Assembly (NCBI RefSeq): GCF_000013625.1
Contig: NC_009659.1
Location: 1 to 64,000, forward strand
DNA: 64,000 nucleotides
Source: Janthinobacterium sp. Marseille
Lineage (GTDB): Bacteria; Pseudomonadota; Gammaproteobacteria; Burkholderiales; Burkholderiaceae_D
Direction: 5' to 3'
Under the pieces are notes generated by a model. The model was not told the origin of the DNA. It worked only from the letters and a program-made list of their open reading frames with translations, and ran no database searches. Shown here piece after piece: positions 57,847 to 64,000 of the stretch. How positions within the stretch are numbered: position 1 is the first letter of the stretch; the number at the start of each line of letters is the position of its first letter. Position numbers and translations under genes: made by a program.

Positions 57847-58452
57847 TCAGGATTGCCCTTGCGTGTGCAGTGACTTTTCCCAGGTACGCAAGCCGACTAC
57901 GGCCAGTACAACGAAGATGGCGAACAGGAAGGCCGTCAGGTATAAATCCTTGTGCAGGTACAGGCCTATGTAAATCAGGTCGATGACTATCCAGACATAC
58001 CAGTTCTCCAGTTTCTTGCGCGAGAGCAGGAGCTGGCCGACCAGGCTGCCGGCGGTCAGGAAGGCATCGATATGCGGCACATCGGTATCCGTAAACAAAC
58101 GCAGGAAAGCGGCAATCGCAATAAAGCCGATGAGCCAGGCCAGGCCCGAATATAGATAAGCGAGTGGTGACATACGCGATACTTGTACGCCCTGATGCGT
58201 GGCACCGCCGAATAACCATTGGTACCAGCCCCATAATGAGACTGCGATAAAAAAGAATTGCAGTGACATATCGCCATATATCCTGCTGTCGTAGAACACT
58301 ACTGCATACATGGCGGCCGACAGGATGGAGAATAGCCAGGCCCACGGTGACTGGCGGATATTCAATATGACCATACACAGCGCCAGCGCGAAGGAGGCGA
58401 GCTCCAGTGCCGAGGTATCGACCAGACCGAAAAGTGTAAACGTGTCGTTCAT
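57847..58452 (-). CDS. PnuC/PnuT-family vitamin transporter
   Basis: A facilitator of 201 residues with seven membrane helices and the family motif SLWGWYQWLF (about 96-105), plus NWYVWIVIDLIYIGLYL. PnuC carries nicotinamide riboside; its close relative PnuT carries thiamin. The gene is followed by a P-loop kinase that would trap the substrate by phosphorylation and lies opposite a TPP-riboswitch receptor gene, favouring the PnuT reading. No riboswitch of its own was seen upstream. Confidence 0.88.
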   Translation of the reverse strand: MNDTFTLFGLVDTSALELASFALALCMVILNIRQSPWAWLFSILSAAMYAVVFYDSRIYGDMSLQFFFIAVSLWGWYQWLFGGATHQGVQVSRMSPLAYLYSGLAWLIGFIAIAAFLRLFTDTDVPHIDAFLTAGSLVGQLLLSRKKLENWYVWIVIDLIYIGLYLHKDLYLTAFLFAIFVVLAVVGLRTWEKSLHTQGQS

Positions 58453-58612
58453 GCGCAGTAGACTTGGGTTGGTATGCGCAGGGTGAAGGCGCTATTGCCG
58501 GAATGGTGGCCCGGAACAGCAGGCGCTCCGGCGTAAGAGTCCGCAGTATATTAAAGAAAACCGAAGTACGAATATTATTTCCGCTGCGGCTCCGCCGCAC
58601 GCAATTATCCAT

Positions 58613-58819
58613 ATGGCCAAAACCACTGATACGAAAGCACCCTTGCCGCCTGTGCGCCCCGACAATGATGAATGCTGTCATAGCGGTTGCGAACCCTGCA
58701 TCTTCGATTTGTATGAACTGGAGATGGAAAAGTATCGGAAGGCGCTGGCACAGTGGGAGCTGGAGCGGCCGACACGCAAAGCGGGCAAGAAGTCCGTACC
58801 CCGTTCTTCGGGTGCGTGA
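58613..58819 (+). CDS. Oxidoreductase-like domain mini-protein
   Basis: A 68-residue protein with the oxidoreductase-like domain signature DECCHSGCEPCIFDLYELEMEKYRKAL, a four-cysteine cluster of CCxxGCxxC type that could bind a metal or Fe-S cluster. The C-terminal tail is basic. The function of the family is unknown. It is divergent from pnuC with a 160-bp gap. Confidence 0.8.
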   Translation: MAKTTDTKAPLPPVRPDNDECCHSGCEPCIFDLYELEMEKYRKALAQWELERPTRKAGKKSVPRSSGA

Positions 58820-58953
58820 AAACGATGCAAAGTCTGTTTGCCGTGTAGGACTTCACCGACACGTAGTCGGCAGCTAGTCCTATAGTTTCCCCTTTCCATC
58901 TTCTATACATTGGCATCTTGATCGGAATGCGTCTTATTGAAGTGGGGGGCAAC

Positions 58954-59112
58954 ATGCTAGCTTTTGCAAAACTTTTATCTACGGCAGGCGTACTTTTCGC
59001 CATGGGCTGGTTTGCCATGAAACCGGATTTCGCCGCAGTGCTGTTTGGCATACTTTCACTATCCGCACTGATGATCACCTTCCTGCCGATCCGTGCAGAC
59101 AGCACACGCTGA
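58954..59112 (+). CDS. Small membrane protein, 52 residues
   Basis: The ATG at 58954 has a strong GGGGGG 4 nt upstream; upstream in-frame starts (58918, 58927) are weaker. The protein MLAFAKLLSTAGVLFAMGWFAMKP continues with FAAVLFGILSLSALMITFLPI, so two membrane helices in a hairpin. No family recognised. It lies between the oxidoreductase-like gene and tetR. Confidence 0.55.
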   Translation: MLAFAKLLSTAGVLFAMGWFAMKPDFAAVLFGILSLSALMITFLPIRADSTR

Positions 59113-59246
59113 GCGTTTCTGTATTTGTTGTGTAAATATAAATAAACACTTAAGCCTGCTGCGCCGTGCACCTGGCGCGCCTATCCCTACAAATCATTCT
59201 CTTTTGGCAATAAATATTTTCGCAAAACACAATCAAATGATTTAAT

Positions 59247-59266
59247 TAAATCAAACGTTTGATTTA
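59247..59266. promoter_or_regulatory. 20-bp TetR operator palindrome
   Basis: TAAATCAAACGTTTGATTTA is a perfect 20-bp palindrome whose end lies 9 bp before the tetR start. A related half-site AATCAAATGATT lies just upstream at 59231-59242. It is the probable autorepression site of the efflux operon. Confidence 0.85.
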
Positions 59267-59275
59267 TGTGTTCTA

Positions 59276-60022
59276 ATGCGGACTATGAATTCTGCCGCCT
59301 ATAAAACCCCTCCCCCAGCCGCCCAGCAAGGTGCCGAGTCTTCCCATGCCGATACGGACGTGCGCAAGCAACGTTCTGATGGTGCCGAGGCGCGCACGCG
59401 TTTGCTGCAGGCGGCTTTGCGACTATTTGCCGATAAGGGCTTCAGCAAGACCTCGACGCGTGAAATCGCGCAGGCTGCCGATGTGAATATCGCTGCGATC
59501 AAATACTATTTCGGCGACAAGGCCGGCCTGTACCGCGCGGTGTTTACCGAACCCATGGGGAATACCTGCGACTACATGTACCTGTCCGGTCACAGTGAGC
59601 AAACCTTGCAGGAATCACTGGCGGTTTTCTTTACCGGCTTCCTCGAACCGTTTAAACAAGGCGACCTGGTCCAACTTTGTGTGCGCCTGCATTTCCGCGA
59701 GATGCTCGAGCCAACCGGTTTGTGGGCGGAAGACATTGATAACAACATCAAGCCGGCACACGCAGAAATGGTGGCCATGCTGGCACGTCATCTGGGTGCG
59801 ACCGAAATCGATGATGAAATCCATAGACTGGCTTTCTCCATTGTCAGCTTGCCACTGCACATGTTTGTCGCGCGTGATGTGATCGATGCGATTCGTCCTA
59901 ATTTGATGAACAGCCCTGCAGCAATTGACCAATGGGCTGCGAAAATGACCGCATACGCAGAAGCCATGGTTGCATTTGAAGCCAATCGCCGCGCTGCGCT
60001 TATCCAAAAGAAAAAATCATGA
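59276..60022 (+). CDS. TetR-family repressor of the RND operon
   Basis: The N-terminal helix-turn-helix (about 38-85) reads RTRLLQAALRLFADKGFSKTSTREIAQAADVNIAAIKYYFGDKAGLYRAVF. The C-terminal part (about 95-225) resembles the CecR/DUF1956-type ligand domain. It is longer than usual at the N-terminus because of an about 35-residue polar arm. The stop overlaps the OMF gene start (ATGA), so the repressor heads its own efflux operon, with the operator in front. Confidence 0.92.
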   Translation: MRTMNSAAYKTPPPAAQQGAESSHADTDVRKQRSDGAEARTRLLQAALRLFADKGFSKTSTREIAQAADVNIAAIKYYFGDKAGLYRAVFTEPMGNTCDYMYLSGHSEQTLQESLAVFFTGFLEPFKQGDLVQLCVRLHFREMLEPTGLWAEDIDNNIKPAHAEMVAMLARHLGATEIDDEIHRLAFSIVSLPLHMFVARDVIDAIRPNLMNSPAAIDQWAAKMTAYAEAMVAFEANRRAALIQKKKS

Positions 60023-61473
60023 ACAAAATTAAACTGCTCGCCAGCCTGGGCTTGCCGTTCTGGCTTGCCGGTTGTGCGCTGACTGCACCACCCGATACGG
60101 TGAGCGTACAGCCGCCGAACAAATGGTTCGCGCCTTTGCCGGCTACGCCAGCAGTCGCGACACCTGAAGTGGAAAACCTGCCGCATCACGGTACGCTGAC
60201 CGATTTGTCGAAATGGTGGGAGCAGCAAAACGATCCGCTGCTGGTGGAGTTGATCCAGTCGGCACAGGCCGTCAGCCCGACCGTGGCGACGGCGGTTTCG
60301 CGCATCGAGCAATCGCGTGCAACCAGTGTGTCGGCCGGTGCGGCATTGGGACCGAAACTGGATGTGGCAGCAAGTATCCAGCGCAACAATACGCAACCGC
60401 CACTGCCTTTGGGGACGACTTCCCAGATTGCTTTGCAACCATCGTGGGAAATAGATGTATTCGGTGCGAACCGTGCGACCAGTCGTGCGGCGCAGGCACG
60501 CTTGCAGGGTGCACAGGCGAACTGGCATGACGCACGCGTATCGGTAGCGGCAGAAGTGGCGAACCGCTATTACAGCCTGCGTACCTGCAACAAGCTGGAA
60601 ATCGTGACACGGGCCGACGCTGATTCACGTGCCGAAACCGCACGCCTGTCCGAACTCAGTGCGAAAGCCGGTTTCCAGGCGCCGGCCACCGCAGCCCTGG
60701 CGCGCGCCAGTGCAGCGGAAGGCAATGGTCGCGCCACACAACAGAGCGCATTGTGCGATCTGGATGTGAAAGCACTGGTCTACTTAACGGCAATGGATGA
60801 AGCCGCCTTGCGTCGCAAGATGACAGAGAGCAGCGCGGCACCGGTAGCGGCGACGGTATTGAACATCGATAGCCTGCCGGCGCAAACCCTGTCACAACGT
60901 CCGGATGTATTCATTGCCGAGCGTGAAGTGGCGGCGGCCAGCGCGGAAGTCGGTAACGCACAGGCGCAGCGCTATCCGCGTCTCAGCCTGAGCGGTTCCA
61001 TCGGTGCCGGTCGCTTCCGTTCCGGTGGCACGACTACCGATATGCAAACCTGGTCGGTCGGACCTTTGTCGCTGTCCTTGCCTATCTTTGATGGCGGTAC
61101 CCGGGCCGCGAATGTTGACGCGGCGAAAGCGCGTTACGAAGAAGCGGTAGTTGCCTACCGCGCCAGCGTCAGGCAGGCAGTGCGGGAAGTGGAAGAAGCA
61201 TTGGTGAACCTGCAAAGCACCGCTTCGCGCAGTGAAGATGCACGCATTGCCGTCGAAGGTTATCGCGCATCGTTCAATGGCACGCAGAGCCTGTATCAAA
61301 ACGGTTTGGCCAGCCTGATAGACCTGGAAGATTTGCGTCGTACCCGCCTCGCTGCTGAATTGAATGCCACCACGCTGGAGCGTGAGCGCATGTCGGCGTG
61401 GATTGCCTTGTATCGCGCCGCCGGTGGTGGCTGGGTGAATCCGCAAAGCACGGTCGCAACAACAACTAAATAA
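60019..61473 (+). CDS. NodT-family outer-membrane efflux lipoprotein
   Basis: A signal peptide with lipobox LAGC (MNKIKLLASLGLPFWLAGCALTAPP) precedes two OEP repeats; QTLSQRPDVFIAEREVAAASAEVGNAQAQRYPRLSLSGSIGAGRF is the family core. 484 residues. The ATG overlaps the tetR stop. The adaptor gene follows after 32 bp. Confidence 0.92.
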   Translation: MNKIKLLASLGLPFWLAGCALTAPPDTVSVQPPNKWFAPLPATPAVATPEVENLPHHGTLTDLSKWWEQQNDPLLVELIQSAQAVSPTVATAVSRIEQSRATSVSAGAALGPKLDVAASIQRNNTQPPLPLGTTSQIALQPSWEIDVFGANRATSRAAQARLQGAQANWHDARVSVAAEVANRYYSLRTCNKLEIVTRADADSRAETARLSELSAKAGFQAPATAALARASAAEGNGRATQQSALCDLDVKALVYLTAMDEAALRRKMTESSAAPVAATVLNIDSLPAQTLSQRPDVFIAEREVAAASAEVGNAQAQRYPRLSLSGSIGAGRFRSGGTTTDMQTWSVGPLSLSLPIFDGGTRAANVDAAKARYEEAVVAYRASVRQAVREVEEALVNLQSTASRSEDARIAVEGYRASFNGTQSLYQNGLASLIDLEDLRRTRLAAELNATTLERERMSAWIALYRAAGGGWVNPQSTVATTTK

Positions 61474-61505
61474 AACCATCCTGAATTAAATTGACGGACG
61501 CATAC

Positions 61506-62690
61506 ATGAAACGTTTCAATAAAAAAACCATCGTTATCGCTGTGGTCGCCGTACTGGTGCTGGCAGGGATTGTGATTGCAGTCAGCAGCGGCACCTCCGA
61601 TGCGAAGAAGAAAGACGAAACCGGTCCTAAACCGGCGCTGGCTGTAACCACTGCACAACCATCACAAGCCAGCCTGCCTATTTATATGACGGCCAACGGT
61701 ACGGTGACGGCGTGGCAGGAAGCCATCATAGGCAGCGAGTCGAATGGCCTGCAACTGACTGAAGTGCGTGCCAACGTCGGTGACGTCGTCAAGCGTGGCC
61801 AGGTACTGGCGACTTTCTCGGTGGCTTCGGTAAGAGCCGATGTGGCGCAAGCACGTGCCAGCGTAATGGAAGCCGAAGCCAATGCGGCGGATGCAAAGAA
61901 TAATGCCGAGCGTGCGCGCACACTGGAAGCTACCGGTGCCTTGAGTACACAGCAAATCAATCAATACCTGACCACCGAGCAAACAGCCAAAGCGAAAGCC
62001 GAAGCGGCCCGGGCGGTACTGGCAGTACAGGAAGTGCGTCTGTCACAAACGCAGGTGTTGGCATCGGATGACGGTGTGATTTCTGCACGCAGCGCTACCG
62101 TGGGTGCGGTCGTTAGCGCGGGTACCGAATTGTTCCGCCTGATACGCCAGGGGCGCCTGGAGTGGCGTGCCGAAGTGATTTCATCAGAATTGGGACAATT
62201 GAAAACGGGTACGTCGGCATTGATCACGGCGGCGAACGGTACACAGGTCAAGGGCAAGGTGCGCATGATTGCACCAACTGTCGATGCGCAAAATCGCATG
62301 GCGCTGGTGTATGTCGATCTTGCACCGGTTGCGCCAAATACTGCACCGGTGCGTGCCGGTATGTTTGCGACCGGTCAGTTTGACCTTGGTAATTCGAGCG
62401 CAGTCACCGTACCGCAGCAGGCCATCGTGATCCGTGACGGCTTCAGCTATGTATTCCGCATGAATGCAGATAACCGTGTATCGCAACTCAAGGTGCAGCC
62501 TGGCCGTCGCCTGGCCGACCGGATTGAAATTATCTCCGGCGTACCGGTGGATGCGGTGCTGGTAGCGAATGGTGCAGGCTTCCTGAACGATGGCGACCTG
62601 GTGAAAGTCGTCACGGAGGCACCGGCTGCAGCCAGCACTGAACAGAAAGCAGCGACGCCGCCGGTAGGCGCGACCGCTGCTACCAAATAG
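61506..62690 (+). CDS. RND periplasmic adaptor (membrane fusion protein)
   Basis: One N-terminal anchor (about 8-27) is followed by a lipoyl domain (GTVTAWQEAIIGSESNGLQLTEVRANVGDVVKRGQVLATF), an alanine-rich alpha hairpin (about 105-165) and beta-barrel domains. The ATG at 61506 starts the membrane anchor; the upstream TTG is only the frame limit. 394 residues. It pairs with the OMF before and the pump after. Confidence 0.92.
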   Translation: MKRFNKKTIVIAVVAVLVLAGIVIAVSSGTSDAKKKDETGPKPALAVTTAQPSQASLPIYMTANGTVTAWQEAIIGSESNGLQLTEVRANVGDVVKRGQVLATFSVASVRADVAQARASVMEAEANAADAKNNAERARTLEATGALSTQQINQYLTTEQTAKAKAEAARAVLAVQEVRLSQTQVLASDDGVISARSATVGAVVSAGTELFRLIRQGRLEWRAEVISSELGQLKTGTSALITAANGTQVKGKVRMIAPTVDAQNRMALVYVDLAPVAPNTAPVRAGMFATGQFDLGNSSAVTVPQQAIVIRDGFSYVFRMNADNRVSQLKVQPGRRLADRIEIISGVPVDAVLVANGAGFLNDGDLVKVVTEAPAAASTEQKAATPPVGATAATK

Positions 62691-62698
62691 GAGCACGC

Positions 62699-64000
62699 GT
62701 GAATTTTTCCTCGCTTTCCATCAAGAACCCGATCCCGGCAATCATGTTGTTTGTGTTGCTGGGACTGGGGGGCTTGCTCGCCTTCAAATCGAGTGCGGTA
62801 CAGGACTTCCCTGATATCGAATTACCTATCGTTATCGTCAACGCTTCCCTGCCCGGTGCTGCACCAGCGCAGCTGGAAACGGAAGTCGCACGCAAGATAG
62901 AGAACTCGGTCGCGACGCTGCAAGGTATCAAGAATATTTACACCAAGGTACTCGATGGCACGGTCACCGTGACCGTGGAATTCATCCTTGAAAAAAATAT
63001 TTCAGACGCGGTCAATGATGTGCGCGATGCAGTTGCCCTGGTACGTGCAGACATGCCCGCCGACTTGCGCGATCCTTCGGTCACCAAGGTCTCGACCGCG
63101 GGACGCGTGATCACCACATTCACAGCAGCGGCCGCACCAGGCAGCCAGGTTGATGAACAGGAACTGAGCTGGTTCGTGGATAACACGGTGTCTAAGCGTT
63201 TGCTGGCAGTGCCGGGTGTCGGTTCGGTCAAACGCGTTGGTGGTGTGACGCGTGAAGTCAGGGTGGAACTGGATACGGCAAAAATGGCCGCGCTGAATGT
63301 GACGGCTGCCGATGTGTCGCGTCGTTTGCGCCAGGTGCAGCAGGAAGCACCTGGTGGTCGTGGTGATGTCAGTGGTGCGGAACAGGCGGTGCGGACCATC
63401 GCGACGGTGAAGACGGCTGACGAATTGTCGAAGATGGATATACCGCTGACCGATGGCCACCATATCCGCCTGGATCAGGTTGCTACCGTGACGGATACCA
63501 TCGCCGAACGACGTACGTCGGCATCACAGGATGGAAAGACTGTAGTCGGCTTTGAAGTATTCCGTACCAAAGGCGGCAGTGAACTCGCAGTCGCCAAGGG
63601 CGCCAAGGAAGCGGTGGCGGAACTACAGAAGAACCATAGCAATATCGTCTTCAAGGAAGCCATCGATAATGCCAAGCCGATCAAGGAAGACTTTGATGGC
63701 TCGATGTCGCTGCTGTACGAAGGTGCACTTCTCGCGGTGCTGGTGGTCTGGTGGTTCCTGCGCGACTGGCGTGCAACGCTGGTGGCATCCGCCGCCCTGC
63801 CTTTGTCCGTGATCCCGACCTTCCTCGGCCTGGCTTACTTTGGCTACACACTCAATATGGTGACCCTGCTGTCGCTGGCATTGGTGGTGGGCGTGCTGGT
63901 TGATGATGCGATTGTGGAAATTGAAAATATCGAACGCCACCTGAGCATGGGCAAGACCCCTATGCAGGCGGCGATGGAAGCGGCTGATGAAATCGGTATG
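62699..64000 (+). CDS. RND efflux permease, cut by the window edge
   Basis: A GTG start with AGGAG 6 nt upstream opens an open frame to the last base (434 codons), so the gene continues beyond the window. The N-terminal helix (NPIPAIMLFVLLGLGGLLAF), periplasmic domain with FPDIELPIVIVNASLPGAAPAQLETEVARKIE, and the membrane region with proton-relay LVDDAIVEIENIERHL are visible. It belongs to the HAE-type multidrug group. It completes the tetR-OMF-MFP-pump operon, and follows the adaptor gene by 8 bp. Confidence 0.93.
   Translation, partial: MNFSSLSIKNPIPAIMLFVLLGLGGLLAFKSSAVQDFPDIELPIVIVNASLPGAAPAQLETEVARKIENSVATLQGIKNIYTKVLDGTVTVTVEFILEKNISDAVNDVRDAVALVRADMPADLRDPSVTKVSTAGRVITTFTAAAAPGSQVDEQELSWFVDNTVSKRLLAVPGVGSVKRVGGVTREVRVELDTAKMAALNVTAADVSRRLRQVQQEAPGGRGDVSGAEQAVRTIATVKTADELSKMDIPLTDGHHIRLDQVATVTDTIAERRTSASQDGKTVVGFEVFRTKGGSELAVAKGAKEAVAELQKNHSNIVFKEAIDNAKPIKEDFDGSMSLLYEGALLAVLVVWWFLRDWRATLVASAALPLSVIPTFLGLAYFGYTLNMVTLLSLALVVGVLVDDAIVEIENIERHLSMGKTPMQAAMEAADEIGM

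Noticed and set aside
58453..58612. TPP or NAD riboswitch ahead of pnuC
   Set aside because: The minus-strand leader lacks the conserved TPP blocks seen at 54.9 kb and any NAD-riboswitch pattern I know.

Overview
The window begins at the first base of dnaA and carries the chromosomal replication-gene order dnaA-dnaN-gyrB. Protein sequences and gene content (an about 830-residue GyrB, Wsp chemosensory operon, NodT-type efflux lipoproteins, small Burkholderiales-type proteins) point to a betaproteobacterium, most likely Oxalobacteraceae close to Herminiimonas/Janthinobacterium. This is a judgement from protein appearance, not a database result. The right edge cuts an RND pump gene.

Layout. 1-5.7 kb: dnaA, DnaA boxes, dnaN, gyrB. 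5.8-12.3 kb: an AT-richer accessory block inserted after gyrB. It holds a three-gene SIR2 / HerA ATPase / KTSC operon (overlapping stop-start codons, own terminator), an orphan small gene, and a DUF4928 protein plus a C5-cytosine methyltransferase carrying an N-terminal ribbon-helix-helix-like segment. This reads as a defence island and is the best candidate here for undescribed biology. 12.7-17.5 kb: a two-partner secretion locus (TpsB, a short TpsA adhesin with a C-terminal cysteine pair, a FecR-domain protein and a tiny lipoprotein). 17.5-25.9 kb, minus strand: a complete Wsp surface-sensing operon wspABCDEF-wspR that makes c-di-GMP. Next to the TPS adhesin this suggests a biofilm module.

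26-35 kb: a lipoprotein, then an RND efflux operon (pump, adaptor, outer membrane factor) followed in line by a CusR/CusS-like two-component system, with a copper-box-like palindrome upstream. 35-43 kb: small unknown genes, a D-amino-acid lyase/aldolase-type PLP enzyme, a chemoreceptor with sensory domains at both ends, pncB, an OmpW porin and a PAS-GGDEF cyclase. 43-49.5 kb, minus strand: a seven-gene catabolic operon (FCD-GntR regulator, amino-acid-type ABC transporter, N-carbamoyl amidohydrolase, M20 peptidase) with a perfect palindromic operator in front. 49.7-52 kb: ahpC-ahpF.

52-55 kb: housekeeping and small genes (class II aldolase, tautomerase, ArfB, a divergent Gre factor, an FPASDP-repeat protein). 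54.9-58.5 kb: a TPP riboswitch in front of a TonB-dependent receptor, with a PnuC-type transporter and a P-loop kinase converging on it; probably a thiamin salvage set. 58.6-64 kb: an oxidoreductase-like zinc-type mini-protein, a small membrane protein, and a TetR-controlled RND operon (tetR, OMF, MFP, pump) with a 20-bp operator.

No tRNA, rRNA, CRISPR array or insertion sequence was seen. Start codons were chosen from Shine-Dalgarno spacing, overlaps and family length; several differ from the longest possible ORF.
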